From: Verrucomicrobiota bacterium
Lineage (GTDB): Bacteria; Verrucomicrobiota; Verrucomicrobiia; Chthoniobacterales; JAFAMB01
NCBI GenBank assembly: GCA_019247695.1
Contig: JAFBAP010000112.1
Location: 34,714 to 98,713, forward strand
Direction of reading: 5' to 3'
Length of the DNA: 64,000 nucleotides
Position 1 is the stretch's first letter, and each line of letters begins with the position of its first letter. Below the pieces are notes generated by a model, which did no database searches, was not told where the DNA came from, and saw only the letters and a list, made by a program, of their open reading frames with translations. Made by a program: the position numbers and the translations under genes. Of this stretch, positions 9,116-19,010 are shown piece after piece.

Positions 9116-9412
9116 TCAGCTCGGACGGTTTCCAAGATTGGCGAGGATGGGCACCAGCCAGATCCCGACGGCAAACACCCCCGCCACGATGGTTAACCCG
9201 AGAAGTAAGCGCAGAAGCGTGCCAACCAGCCTGGAGTCCGGCGGGATGTTTCCGGCCACGGTTTGCAGCAAAGCCGACACCATCAGCAGAATCAAACCGC
9301 ATCGGTAAAGGTCCACCGACACATTCTGCGCGATCAGGCAGAATCCGATGAGGATGCCGGTGAGAAGAACGATCTCGAGCTTACCGGCAAAAGGCAATCG
9401 GAAAAATTTCAT
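9116..9412 (-). CDS. Small three-helix inner-membrane protein of the ABC operon
   Basis: 98 residues with three predicted membrane segments (about 11-30, 36-54 and 68-90) and few charges. It sits between the second permease and the first ATPase with tight spacing (nine bases to the ATPase). Rhizobial glycerol ABC operons carry a small membrane protein (DUF2160) in an equivalent place; the sequence here does not let me claim that family, but position and size fit an accessory membrane subunit of the transporter. Confidence 0.65.
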   Translation of the reverse strand: MKFFRLPFAGKLEIVLLTGILIGFCLIAQNVSVDLYRCGLILLMVSALLQTVAGNIPPDSRLVGTLLRLLLGLTIVAGVFAVGIWLVPILANLGNRPS

Positions 9413-9461
9413 CGGGCAGCATCAGATCGGCTGAAAAGCAGCGGGCCGTTTCTCTCCCGGT

Positions 9462-10298
9462 TCACACTTCGCCGCGAACCGCACCGAAAGTCATGCCCAC
9501 GAGCAGGTATTTCTGAAAAAAGTACAACGCAATAACCGGCGGCAAAAGGTAAATCGCGCCCAGGGACGCCACAAACGTCCAGTCGACGCCGCCCTGTTGG
9601 TAAGACTGCGTGACGAGCAGGGTCGGGATGGTCGTCGTGCTTTTGCCGCCGAGAATGAAATTAAACAAAAACTCATTCCACACGAAGATCAGGTTGAACA
9701 CGAACGCCGCAATCAATCCGGGTTTCACCTGCGGCAGGATGACCTTGAAGATCACGTGAAAGCGGGACGCGTTGTTGGCCAGGCCGGTCTCGTCGAACCG
9801 CAGCGACACGCCGCCCATGAACCCTTTCAGAATCCAGAGCGAGAACGGGATGCTGTACATCGCGTAAAACAACGTCATCGGCCAGAAACCGTCTTTCCAC
9901 CCCAACGCCGCGTACATCAGGTAAACCGGTACGACCACCGCGGCGCCCGGCACCATCCGGATCGACAGGATCAAGAACATGATGAAATCCGTTCCGAACG
10001 GCTTGAATCGCGACAAAGCGTAAGCGGCCAGAAACGAGATCACGATCGCAACCGAAACGGATACCACCGAAATCAGCAGGCTGTTGCAAAACGTCGGCCA
10101 AAAGCTTTCCCGGTTAAAGAGAGAAGCAAAGTTGGCAAGCGTAGGTTGGAAAAGCCATTTGGGCGGGATCGACAACAGGTCTTCCTTGGTCTTGAACGCA
10201 GACAAAATTATCCACAGCACCGGGAAAAAGTAGACCAGCGCGACCAGCCAGAGCACGCCCCAGTACGCGTAGGTTTTCCAGTTCTGCCGGCTGCTCAT
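9462..10298 (-). CDS. ABC sugar/polyol permease subunit (MalG/GlpQ-like)
   Basis: About 278 residues from the ATG that overlaps the upstream permease stop by four bases (ATGA), the usual coupling. The longer frame would add 33 residues read from inside the neighbouring gene and is not preferred. Six hydrophobic segments are visible, starting WGVLWLVALVYFFPVLW, and the cytoplasmic EAA loop reads FDETGLANNASRFHVIFKVILPQ-like, with the Gly conserved. It forms the membrane pore with the next permease. Confidence 0.9.
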   Translation of the reverse strand: MSSRQNWKTYAYWGVLWLVALVYFFPVLWIILSAFKTKEDLLSIPPKWLFQPTLANFASLFNRESFWPTFCNSLLISVVSVSVAIVISFLAAYALSRFKPFGTDFIMFLILSIRMVPGAAVVVPVYLMYAALGWKDGFWPMTLFYAMYSIPFSLWILKGFMGGVSLRFDETGLANNASRFHVIFKVILPQVKPGLIAAFVFNLIFVWNEFLFNFILGGKSTTTIPTLLVTQSYQQGGVDWTFVASLGAIYLLPPVIALYFFQKYLLVGMTFGAVRGEV

Positions 10299-11188
10299 GC
10301 CGAGTGTTTCCGCCGGTGAAGGTTCAAGAGGTACAAAAAGAGGGCGGTGAAAGAAATTGCCGTGAGCAGGGTGATCACCGCGACGCCCGAGGTCCACCCG
10401 ATGCTGAAGGCTTCAAAGGCCCGCCGGAACATCATAACGCCGATTACCTCGGTCGTACCGCCGGGACCGCCCCGGGTCAGTTGGTAAACCAGATCCGTCA
10501 CTTTGAAAGCGTCAATGGTGCGAAGGATGATGCCCAACACCAGGATGAAGCGGGCATGCGGCAGGATCACATGCCGGAACCGATTCCAAAGGCTGAGCCG
10601 GTCGATCTCGGCAGCCTCGAGTTCTGCTTTCGGCACCGACCCGAGCGCAGCCAGCGTGATCAAGACCATGAACGGCGTCCACATCCAGACATCGACCGCC
10701 ACCAGGGCGGCAAACGCCAAACCTTCAGTGCCGAGGTATTCCACGTTGGTGTGCGTGATGAGGCGCGTCAGATAACCGATCACCCCGAACGTCGGATCGT
10801 AGTTAAGCCGGAAGAAGGTGCCGATGGCCGCAGGCGTGAGGATCATCGGGGAAAACAGGAGCGTCAATGCGAGGCGCCGGCCGGGCATTCGTGTGCTTCC
10901 CCAGTAGAGGGTCCCGATCAGCGCACCGAGCAACGTGGTGAGCGTTACGCTGAAAAAGACGAAGGTAAACGTGCGGCTGAACGCCAGCCACAGGTCGATG
11001 TTGTCGAGGTAATCCAGGTAGTTACGAAACTGGACAAAACGCGGCGGCCGCCCAAGCGTCAGCGAATAGTTGTAGAAGCTCATGCCCACCATCCAAAACA
11101 ACGGCAGGAGATTCCAGATCGCGAAAAACATGAGCGCCGGCGCAAGGAGGAGCCATGGATACAAGCGGGAATTCTCGATCGCACGCAT
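10295..11188 (-). CDS. ABC sugar/polyol permease subunit (MalF/UgpA/GlpP-like)
   Basis: 297 residues with six membrane segments beginning LYPWLLLAPALMFFAIWNLLP, and the EAA loop EAAEIDRLSLWNRFRHVILP that docks onto the ATPase. The ending is the short basic tail HRRKHS. It follows the binding-protein gene by about 100 bases and is coupled to the other permease by a 4-base overlap. Substrate is shared with the operon. Confidence 0.9.
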   Translation of the reverse strand: MRAIENSRLYPWLLLAPALMFFAIWNLLPLFWMVGMSFYNYSLTLGRPPRFVQFRNYLDYLDNIDLWLAFSRTFTFVFFSVTLTTLLGALIGTLYWGSTRMPGRRLALTLLFSPMILTPAAIGTFFRLNYDPTFGVIGYLTRLITHTNVEYLGTEGLAFAALVAVDVWMWTPFMVLITLAALGSVPKAELEAAEIDRLSLWNRFRHVILPHARFILVLGIILRTIDAFKVTDLVYQLTRGGPGGTTEVIGVMMFRRAFEAFSIGWTSGVAVITLLTAISFTALFLYLLNLHRRKHSA

Positions 11189-11290
11189 GCCCGATCACTA
11201 CGATTAAAGGTTAATGAACCGGGCTGTGCCCCCCTGACGTTTACCTCACCGTTTTCCCTGCGGCGTTGGCCTCCCGGCCCGCCTGGCTGG

Positions 11291-12727
11291 CTATTTGAGT
11301 TGAAGCCTCAGGTACTCAGTCGTCGGTTTTTTCTCCGTGTCGCCCAGATCGTACAGCACCTGCTGCTGGCGCGCGGCGGCCCAGTTCAACGCCTTCATGG
11401 GATCGTTAACCGCACCGGTGACGTACGACGTAAAAGCTTCCTGCTGGATGGCCAACAGCTCCGCGTACTTGGGTGAGTGGTAAAAATCCCGGTTGAACGG
11501 GATCATGAACTTCATCGCCCGGTTCCAGGGATTGATGCTGTCGAAATTCGGATCCTCCAGCGTTGCTTTCACCGCCGGGTTGCCGCCCTTTTTGGCAAAT
11601 TCCAGCTGCGTCTCCGGCAAATACCACCACTTGAGAAAATCGAGAATGGCCTGTTTTTGTTCCGGGGTAGCGTAGTTGTTGATCACCCAGGATTGACCGC
11701 CGATGCAATAGAGGCGCTTGATGGACCCGTCCGCTTGCTTGATCCCAGGCGAAGGCACCACCATCACCTTGTCGCGGTTTTGAGGCGTGATCATCGCCAG
11801 GCCCACCGCCGCCCACATCTGAGCCGTGGCCACTTTACCCTGAGTGAAGGCGTCAATGTTCTCGGCAATCCCGTAGTTGACCGCCCCCGGAGGTTCGACC
11901 TCCAGGAACGATTTTTGGATTTCCAGGCCTTTGGCGTTGACCGGGGTATTCAGGTAACCTTCCACGTCGTGGGTCTTGGGATTCCAGAACTCGCCCCCCG
12001 CCGACCACTGGATCGGGTAAAGGGTCATGCTCTCGAAGTCGTACTCTTTCGAGTGCTGAAGGCACGTGCCGTACAGACCTTTGTCCGGGCGGGTGAAAAA
12101 TTTCGAAATCGCTTTGAATTCGTCAAAGTCGACCTTTTCCCAATCCTCAAACGTTTGCGGCAATTCGCGACCGGTCTGCTGCTTGTAGGCGTCGCGTTCG
12201 GCCGGATTCTGAAAAAGATCTTTGCGGACGAACAGGACCAGCACGTCGGTTTCCTGCGGTAAAGCCACCTTGTGACCCGAGTTGTCCGGGTACTCCATAT
12301 AAGAGCTCACCAGCACGGGGTGGTACCATTCCGGGTTCAAGTCCGGGTTTTGCTTGATGGTGTCATCCAGCTTCACGATCCAGCCCGGCTCGGTAAATGC
12401 CCCCAACCATTGGCTGTCGCTGACAATCAGCGAGTACTCGTTCGACTTGGTGGCAAGCGACGACGCCGCTTTCTGAAACAGCGTGGAAAACGGGGCATCG
12501 GCGTAAGTGAAACTGACGTGGTAGCCGTACTTCTCCGCCGCGTACTTCGCGAATTCCGGAGCCATGTCGACCGGGAGTTTGCTCGGCAGCCAGCCCGCCA
12601 CGCCGAGTACGGACAACCTGATCGTTTTACCTTTGAGATCCAGGCGCTGTCCTTCTGCCCGGCTGGATGCCGGCAGCGCGCACAGGCTGCAAAAAATGAG
12701 CGAAGCTAAAAGGTGTCGGGTGGTCAT
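11291..12727 (-). CDS. Extracellular solute-binding protein, family 1 (GlpV-like)
   Basis: About 478 residues from an ATG giving a signal peptide (HLLASLIFCSLCALPASSRAEG). An upstream in-frame start is possible but adds only 11 residues before the signal. The body has cluster-D sugar-binding features: LPQETDVLVLFVRKDLF, MWAAVGLAMI, and the C-terminal GGQSWVINNYATPEQKQAILDFLKWW. First gene of the operon, so probably the most expressed. It delivers the substrate to the two permeases; glycerol or a related polyol is the likely ligand by gene-set analogy, not by ligand residues. Confidence 0.88.
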   Translation of the reverse strand: MTTRHLLASLIFCSLCALPASSRAEGQRLDLKGKTIRLSVLGVAGWLPSKLPVDMAPEFAKYAAEKYGYHVSFTYADAPFSTLFQKAASSLATKSNEYSLIVSDSQWLGAFTEPGWIVKLDDTIKQNPDLNPEWYHPVLVSSYMEYPDNSGHKVALPQETDVLVLFVRKDLFQNPAERDAYKQQTGRELPQTFEDWEKVDFDEFKAISKFFTRPDKGLYGTCLQHSKEYDFESMTLYPIQWSAGGEFWNPKTHDVEGYLNTPVNAKGLEIQKSFLEVEPPGAVNYGIAENIDAFTQGKVATAQMWAAVGLAMITPQNRDKVMVVPSPGIKQADGSIKRLYCIGGQSWVINNYATPEQKQAILDFLKWWYLPETQLEFAKKGGNPAVKATLEDPNFDSINPWNRAMKFMIPFNRDFYHSPKYAELLAIQQEAFTSYVTGAVNDPMKALNWAAARQQQVLYDLGDTEKKPTTEYLRLQLK

Positions 12728-13102
12728 GGCGGGGAACTTTGGTGGATGCACGACCCGCACGCTTGATACGGGTAGGCTTATGGACGCGCGAATGTAGAGG
12801 GATGCCCTTGAAAGTCAAGGGACGGCGGCCGGTTCTCGCCCCTGAGTTGCACATTTGCTCACCCTGCGGGTAGATGCTCGTGGGGATCGTCACGCCAATT
12901 TCTTGGGCGCGATTCCCACCAGGATCGAGCCGGCAACCCTCACGCGCCCTGGCGGGCTAATACATCGGTTCTGAGGCTTGTCGAGCTGTCTTTGCCCCGG
13001 AGTGTCCTGGTCTCGGCAGCGCCGCACCGGCGGGCACGAAAACGAGGAGCTTTTTTGGATTATCCGCTGGACTCTTTCGCATCTTCGGATGACGAAAATT
13101 GC

Positions 13103-13690
13103 GTGATCCCCGCCCGCTCCCGTTGCCCCTGGTGTAAAGTCGATGATCCGTTATACCTCTCATACCACGATGAGGAATGGGGGGTGGCCGATTACGACGG
13201 GGGGCACCTGTTTGAAATGCTGGCCCTCGAGGGCGCGCAAGCAGGGTTGAGTTGGCGAACCGTGCTTCGAAAGCGTGCGCATTACCGGAAGGTGTTTTGC
13301 GGGTTTGATCCCCACGCCCTCAGCCAGTGGACGGATGCGGAGATCGCCAACGCCCTGCGGGACCCCGGGATCATTCGCAACCGCCAAAAGGTGGACAGCG
13401 TGATCAATAACGCGCGGGTGCTCATGACGCAGTTTGGAGGCGATCCCGATCGGTTTGCGACATTTCTCTGGGCTGCGGTGGATGGCAAGCCCATCCAGCA
13501 CGCCTTTCAATCAATGGGCGACGTGCCCGCGCGCGACCCGGCGAGCGACCGGCTTTCGGCTGAATTGCGCCGGCGCGGTTTCCGGTTTGTCGGATCCACG
13601 ATCTGCTACGCGTTTATGCAGGCAGTGGGCATGGTCAACGATCACCTCGTTACCTGTTTCCGTTATGACGAGGTACGGCGGCCAGGCTAG
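13103..13690 (+). CDS. tag: DNA-3-methyladenine glycosylase I
   Basis: About 195 residues from a GTG start, matching the family length; the frame stays open upstream to a TTG at 12992, but those residues are not family-like. Tag hallmarks are present: RCPWC near the start, PLYLSYHDEEWG, the aromatic pocket segment LEGAQAGLSW, and a C-terminal DHLVTCFRY. The Cys near the N terminus, the His of YHD and the C-terminal His and Cys form the zinc snap of Tag. It excises 3-methyladenine from alkylated DNA. It stands alone, diverging from the ABC operon. Confidence 0.92.
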   Translation: MIPARSRCPWCKVDDPLYLSYHDEEWGVADYDGGHLFEMLALEGAQAGLSWRTVLRKRAHYRKVFCGFDPHALSQWTDAEIANALRDPGIIRNRQKVDSVINNARVLMTQFGGDPDRFATFLWAAVDGKPIQHAFQSMGDVPARDPASDRLSAELRRRGFRFVGSTICYAFMQAVGMVNDHLVTCFRYDEVRRPG

Positions 13691-13869
13691 GCATAACTGC
13701 TCCAAGCGCCAACCTCTACCGGTTGCCCCTGCGTCCGCCCCATCCCTGCGGCCGCTCGGAAGAAGTCCGATGCGGCATTCATGATCCCGGTCCGGCGTTC
13801 GGCCAACGCAACGCCGCATCGAAAAACGAAAGCAGGGGGATTCCCTCCAAAAGGCATGCGGAACAGTCC

Positions 13870-16800
13870 ATGAAGTTGTTTCCCCCGTTGCCGGCGCTGG
13901 TTTCTTTCCTGCAGCCGACCGCACGACGCTTGGCGCTGACGGGCGGATTCACGTCCGTTGCGTTGGGGTTAAGCCTGGTGAACGCAGCGCCTGTCTCGCA
14001 GACATCAACCGGCGGATGCCCGCACACCATCACTTACGATCGTTACTCGCTCAAAATAGACGGGAAGCGCATCTTCCTTTACTCCGGCGAAATCCACCCG
14101 TTCCGTCTGCCGAGCCCATCCCTCTGGCGGGACGTGCTGGAAAAAATCAAGGCAGCCGGCTTCGACGGTATCTCCGTCTACTTTGACTGGGGCTACCACT
14201 CCCCGTCACCGGGGACGTATGACTTCACCGGCATCCGCAACGTGGATTACTTCCTTGAGCTTGCGAATGAGGCGGGCCTGTACGTGATCGCCCGGCCGGG
14301 ACCCTACATCAATGCCGAAGTCGACGCCGGGGGATTTCCCGGCTGGCTGATTCGACTTCCCGCCAGCCTCAGGAGCACAGATCCGCGCTACCTGAGGTGG
14401 GCGTATGAATGGATGGAACGCATCGACGTCATCATCGCGCGCCATCAACTTACCAACGGAACCGGCAGCGTGATTGCCTACCAGGTTGAGAACGAGCTTT
14501 ACGACACTTCAACCAACGGGCAGCAATACATCCAGGACCTCCAGAATAAGGCGCGCGCCGACGGAATTGTCGTCCCGTTTACATTCAATGAACCTACCCT
14601 CGGGGCGACGCTTTACATTACCGGACTCGGTGCCGTGAATCTCCCCGGCTTTGACAGCTACCCGCAAGGCTTCGATGCCTCAGACGCTCAAAAATGGTCG
14701 CAGGTTCCCGACTTCACGGTTAATCGGCCGCTGCTGCAAAACAGCCCGCTTTTCTCTGCGGAGCTCCAAGGAGGAAGCACGGACGTCTGGGGCGGCCCGG
14801 GCTACCGGAATTGTTATGAATTAACCAACGCCAACTTTGAGGGCGTGTTCTACAAATCCCTCATCGGCCAGGGCCTCACGATGATCAACTTCTACATGAC
14901 CTGCGGCGGGACCAGTTGGGGATGGTTGCCTTATGACGGCCGGGCGAATTCATTCATCACCGGGGTCTACACCTCGTATGATTACGGCGCGGCGATCGGC
15001 GAGCCTCGGGTGCTCACCGGCAAATACGCGGAACAAAAGCGCATCGCTCACCTGCTTCGAGCCGTCGCCCCGATCAGTGAGACCGACCCGGTGAGCTCGG
15101 CCCCTGCGCCGACGAACGCCGCCCTTTTACAGTACACGCGAAGGAATCCGGAGACGAACACCTTTGTCTACGTGTTGCGCCATGCGGATGCCACCTCAAC
15201 GACGGACGAGCGCACCCATATCACGGTCCGGACGCCCGACGGTGACTACGCTTCGGTACCGCAGCAACCCGGGGCCGCCATCGAGATCGCCGGCCGCGAG
15301 GCGAAACTCTTGCTGGCCAACTTTGCCCTGAAGCGGGGCCACCTGGTCTACTCCACCTCGGAATTGATGACCGAGGCGGACACGGGGGACGCCGATTACG
15401 TCGTTTTGTATGCACCGGCCGGCCGGCAAGGTGAAACCGTGCTGCGGTTCAACGCCCAACCCACCATCAAGGTGTTGGCCGGCAGCGTGGATTCGTCCTA
15501 CGATCCGTCGAACGGGGACCTCCGGCTGAATTACGTCCACGGCGGGCTGGCGAGGGTGCAGGTGATCGGGCCGGCGGGAACTCTGTCCCTGCTCGTCGCC
15601 GATTACCCCGCCAGCGCGACCTTTTGGGAGCGTGATCTGGGCGGTCGCCAAGTGCTGGTGTCGGGCGCTTACCTCGTCCGCAGCGCAAAGATCATAGGCA
15701 ATACCCTTAAACTGACCGGTGATCTGGACGCGGCGACCACGCTCGAGCTGTTTGTGCCCGAATCGGTGCGTCGCGTGGCCTGGAACGGCGTGGCGGTGGA
15801 GACCCGGCGCACGCCTTATGGGACCTTAACCGCAAGCCTGTCCGGCCCGGTGGCTGCCCGATTGCCGGCCCTTACAGGGTGGAAGTTCCAGTTCGAATCG
15901 TTCGAACGGGACGCCGATTTCGATGACTCACGCTGGGTGATGGCCAACCACCTCACGACGAATAATCCCAACCCGCCCGGTAGCCTACCCGTTCTCTATG
16001 CAGATGATTACGGTTTCCACCATGGCCATATCTGGTACCGGGGCCATTTTAGCGCCACCGGACAGGAGACTGGGATCACCCTGGACGGTGAAGGCGGTGT
16101 GTACGGGAGTTATGCGGTTTGGCTCAACGGCACCCTGCTCGGCACCCAGCCCAGCGGCCAGCGCACGTTTGGCTTCCCCCAGGGCGCCCTTAAGCCAAAC
16201 CAGAATAACGTCGTCGCGGTGCTGGTCATGAACATGGGCCATAATGAGTCGTTCTTGCCCTTTGAGGCGGGGGCCAACACCGTCTGCGATCCGCGGGGTA
16301 TCAAAACGGCCATCCTGCAGGGTACCGCCACCGGCACGCTCTCCTGGCGGATTCAAGGGAATCGAGGCGGCGAACGGGTGATCGACCCGGTCCGCGGTTG
16401 GTTCAACAACGGAGGGCTTTATGGCGAGCGACACGGCTGGTATCTGCCCCTCTTTAACGATGAGCGTTGGGCAACGGTTGACCTGCCTGACCGTTGGGTA
16501 AACCGGCAGCTTCCGGCGGGGGTCGGCTGGTATCGAACCACCTTTAATCTCAACTTGCCCGCGGAATCGGACGTGCCGATCGGCATCAACATCGCTGACC
16601 CGACCTCGCTGCCTTACCGTGCGCTGATCTTCGTAAATGGCTGGCAAATGGGCATCTATGCTAACGAGCTTGGTCCCCAACGAACGTTTCCAATCCAACC
16701 CGGGATCCTGAACCCGCACGGAGTGAACACGATCGCGATCGCCGTCTGGGGCGAAGAAGGAAGCGCCGGCGGCACCGACAGCAGCGGCGGTTTGGGCAAA

Positions 16801-16878
16801 ATCAACCTGGTCAAGTACGGCAACTTCAAGGGCGGCGTACCGGTTACGGTTGTGCCTGCCCCGCTGATTCTCCCGTGA
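13870..16878 (+). CDS. Secreted GH35 beta-galactosidase
   Basis: About 1002 residues from the ATG that begins a signal sequence (ending near VNAAPVSQTS). The GH35 TIM barrel starts at YDRYSLKIDGKRIFLYSGEIHPFR. The acid/base is Glu209 in YQVENELYD and the nucleophile Glu298 in FSAELQGG. C-terminal beta domains include two jelly-roll-like segments (GHIWYRGHF, VGWYRTTF), as in long fungal-type beta-galactosidases. It hydrolyses terminal beta-galactosides of plant polysaccharides outside the cytoplasm. A frame extension upstream adds 49 Arg-rich residues and is unlikely to be translated. Confidence 0.93.
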   Translation: MKLFPPLPALVSFLQPTARRLALTGGFTSVALGLSLVNAAPVSQTSTGGCPHTITYDRYSLKIDGKRIFLYSGEIHPFRLPSPSLWRDVLEKIKAAGFDGISVYFDWGYHSPSPGTYDFTGIRNVDYFLELANEAGLYVIARPGPYINAEVDAGGFPGWLIRLPASLRSTDPRYLRWAYEWMERIDVIIARHQLTNGTGSVIAYQVENELYDTSTNGQQYIQDLQNKARADGIVVPFTFNEPTLGATLYITGLGAVNLPGFDSYPQGFDASDAQKWSQVPDFTVNRPLLQNSPLFSAELQGGSTDVWGGPGYRNCYELTNANFEGVFYKSLIGQGLTMINFYMTCGGTSWGWLPYDGRANSFITGVYTSYDYGAAIGEPRVLTGKYAEQKRIAHLLRAVAPISETDPVSSAPAPTNAALLQYTRRNPETNTFVYVLRHADATSTTDERTHITVRTPDGDYASVPQQPGAAIEIAGREAKLLLANFALKRGHLVYSTSELMTEADTGDADYVVLYAPAGRQGETVLRFNAQPTIKVLAGSVDSSYDPSNGDLRLNYVHGGLARVQVIGPAGTLSLLVADYPASATFWERDLGGRQVLVSGAYLVRSAKIIGNTLKLTGDLDAATTLELFVPESVRRVAWNGVAVETRRTPYGTLTASLSGPVAARLPALTGWKFQFESFERDADFDDSRWVMANHLTTNNPNPPGSLPVLYADDYGFHHGHIWYRGHFSATGQETGITLDGEGGVYGSYAVWLNGTLLGTQPSGQRTFGFPQGALKPNQNNVVAVLVMNMGHNESFLPFEAGANTVCDPRGIKTAILQGTATGTLSWRIQGNRGGERVIDPVRGWFNNGGLYGERHGWYLPLFNDERWATVDLPDRWVNRQLPAGVGWYRTTFNLNLPAESDVPIGINIADPTSLPYRALIFVNGWQMGIYANELGPQRTFPIQPGILNPHGVNTIAIAVWGEEGSAGGTDSSGGLGKINLVKYGNFKGGVPVTVVPAPLILP

Positions 16879-17979
16879 GACGGATGCCGGCTAAGCCGGT
16901 TCGCAAGACGCGCCTGCTGCAACCCGACGGGAGAGAAAGGACCACCTACCCAACCGGCCTGAGACGTGATTCGAGCATCACTTCGGCAGCTTTTTCCCGA
17001 GCCATTTCTCGAACGCTTTCTTACACCCCTTCTCAGGATGGTTAAGCCGGTTTTAGCCCCGAAGGGGCGGCCAGAACCTAGCCCAGGGTTCCACCCCTCT
17101 GCCATTTAGTTAGGGGCGGCGGGCCGGGCGTGGCCTTCCGTCCCGGTAGAACGGCTGATCCTATACCCTTCAGGCAGCGATCTCGGTAGAATGCCGGCTG
17201 GAGGGGGGGCGCCGCCGGGGGATGCTCCGCACCTTGTTGAATTGGTCTTAGGCCCAACGGCCCGGGAGAACCTAGCCCAGGGTGAATCCCTGAGCTTTGC
17301 CCACATTCTTTGAGGGCAGCGCGGAGACAGCCGTGACCGTCTTACGGCCCGAAGGGCCAAGAGAACCTAGCCCAGGGTTTACCCTGGGTAACCGTCAAAT
17401 CACGATCGAGCCCTTAAGGGGCGGCAGAAAGCGTTGCTCATGGTTTCTGCCGCCCCTTCAACAAATCCAACCCGGCGGGGCGGGCGTTTGTCAGCGGAGG
17501 CGTACAGGCGTGACGCCTTAGGAGGGTTCGATCGGGGCGGGGTGCGTTCCCAGGGTAACCCCTTGTCTTTGCCCACATCTTTGCAACCCCTTGCGTCCCA
17601 GCCCGTTACAAGGGAATGTTCGTCTGAACGTGCGTTATGCAAGTGGTTGGGGATAACCATTTGTGAAAACGAGCTCCCAGATGTGGGTAACAACGAGGGG
17701 TAAATCCTGGGCTAGGTTCTCCCGGCCCGTTGGGCCTGGACGGTTTATACGATCTGATAGGTGTAAAGCTGGCAGGGCACCTCACCCCTGGGGCAACGCC
17801 CGCACAGGCACTGAAGTGCCTGGCTACGATCAGCCGTTCCTCCAGGACGAAAGCAATACCCGGCCTTGTATCCTTAACTAAATGGCCATGCGGTGGAACC
17901 CTGGGCTGGGTTCTGCCGCCCTTCGGGGCTAAGACCGGCTCAACCATTCTGAGGAGGGGTGTAAATGGCTCCTTTCGTC
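16879..17979. repeat. Intergenic cluster of REP-like palindromic repeats (cluster B)
   Basis: Noncoding stretch using the same modules as the 6.0-6.9 kb cluster. It has TTAGGCCCAACGG at about 17250, CCCAGGGTTTACCCTGGG near 17370, and a shared segment with GGCAGGGCACCT at about 17769 (matching GGCCGGGCACCT near 6690). The inverted repeat at 17416-17458 has a foreign ~65-base block in its right half, between CCCTTCA and GGGTTCGATC. Short frames here are not coding. Confidence 0.8.
17416..17458. repeat. Inverted repeat with 15-bp perfect arms
   Basis: Arms 17416-17430 and 17444-17458 pair perfectly around a 13-base loop. It is homologous to the 6495-6561 hairpin, which shares the loop motif GCGTTGCTCA. 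Confidence 0.85.
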
Positions 17980-18276
17980 TCACTCGAAGTCGTATACCAC
18001 GAGCCTTGCGAAGAGCGGCTTACACTGCTTCACGAATTCCACGTGTTGAGGATGATCCTGGTATTCATCTTGAGCTTGTTTGCTCGAGAATTGTAGGTTC
18101 AGCGCCACTTGATACGTCTGATCAACCACGCCGCGATGGCTTGGCACCATCTTACCGACGTGGAAATTCACGATGCCCGGGATTGACGTCAGGTATTGTT
18201 TGGCCGCAGCAACCAACCGGTCAGGGGCATCGGGCTCACTGGGGTCAGTCCAAAAGATAACCACGTGTGAAAACAT
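17980..18276 (-). CDS. Dabb (stress-responsive A/B barrel) domain protein
   Basis: 98 residues, the normal length of a stand-alone Dabb protein. It starts MFSHVVIFWTDP, has the typical IPGIVNFHVGK segment and ends FVKQCKPLFARLVVYDFE. These ferredoxin-like alpha+beta proteins dimerise into barrels; their biochemical roles vary. It lies alone next to a repeat cluster. Confidence 0.88.
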   Translation of the reverse strand: MFSHVVIFWTDPSEPDAPDRLVAAAKQYLTSIPGIVNFHVGKMVPSHRGVVDQTYQVALNLQFSSKQAQDEYQDHPQHVEFVKQCKPLFARLVVYDFE

Positions 18277-18455
18277 CCCGCGATATTCAATGAAACTCGC
18301 TCCCGATGCAATAGGCGGAAGCGTTTCAGCCTTTGGCGAAAACGAAAGGTGTATGATCTAACCAAAAAGAAAACGCCGGCCGCGATCGTCTCCCAGCGGT
18401 TCCGACGGCAAAGTCGAACTGTATCGTTTCTCGATATTGTCGATAGATTCCTGCT

Positions 18456-18720
18456 ATGGGTACCTCGGGTTCCTTGCTCGCCGACTTTTCGACCGACCGC
18501 CGCCTTTTATGGCTCTGCCGGATGGCAGCGGCCGTCAGCTTGGCCAGCGCGTTGGCGGCCGATGGGCTGCTCCAACTGATCGCGCTGATCGCGAGTACAG
18601 CGTGGACCGTTTTGATTTGTTGCGGGTACGGGACGTGATGGATCGAGAGCCGCCGCCGGTGCCCGCAGCGCAAACGGTCGCGCAAGCCGCCGAGGCGATC
18701 CGCCGCGGCGAGCCCCTTTA
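18456..18720 (+). pseudogene. ClC chloride channel remnant: N-terminus joined to a CBS fragment
   Basis: The first ~48 codons read like the start of a ClC channel (LADFSTDRRLLWLCRMAAAVSLASALAADGLLQLIAL). About 30 bases later, in another frame, comes FDLLRVRDVMDREPPPVPAAQTVAQAAEAI, the opening of the first CBS domain that follows the channel in many ClC proteins. The ~400 residues of channel between are missing. I infer an internal deletion plus frameshift. Confidence 0.6.
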
Positions 18721-19010
18721 CTGCCGGCGGCGGAGAACCCGGGTTGAATTGGGTGCGGTTGTTCGACGCGGGCCTTTCTGAAGGTCAATAAATCTTGCCG
18801 GTGGCTCCGCTCTGGACCGACAAGCCGGCGCCGCTGGTTTCATTGAAGCTCTCTGCCGTCCTGCCGTGCCCTTTAAACAGGATAGCCCCGACCTGGAACC
18901 CCGGACCCGCGACTTGACTAAGTCCCTGGACTTTTCGGGTTCCAGCAGTTTCCGCGGGCCGTGGCGTTTACTTTGCCGGTTCACAGCGGAAAATTGCAAT
19001 CTTAGCGCCG

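Noticed and set aside
8210..9196. 328-codon frame opposite ATPase 1
   Set aside because: Antisense to a gene with all ABC motifs; no family features of its own.
10304..11476. Long plus-strand reading frame opposite the ABC permease and binding-protein genes
   Set aside because: Very Arg/Gln/Glu-rich and fully antisense to clear membrane-protein genes; it is their shadow.
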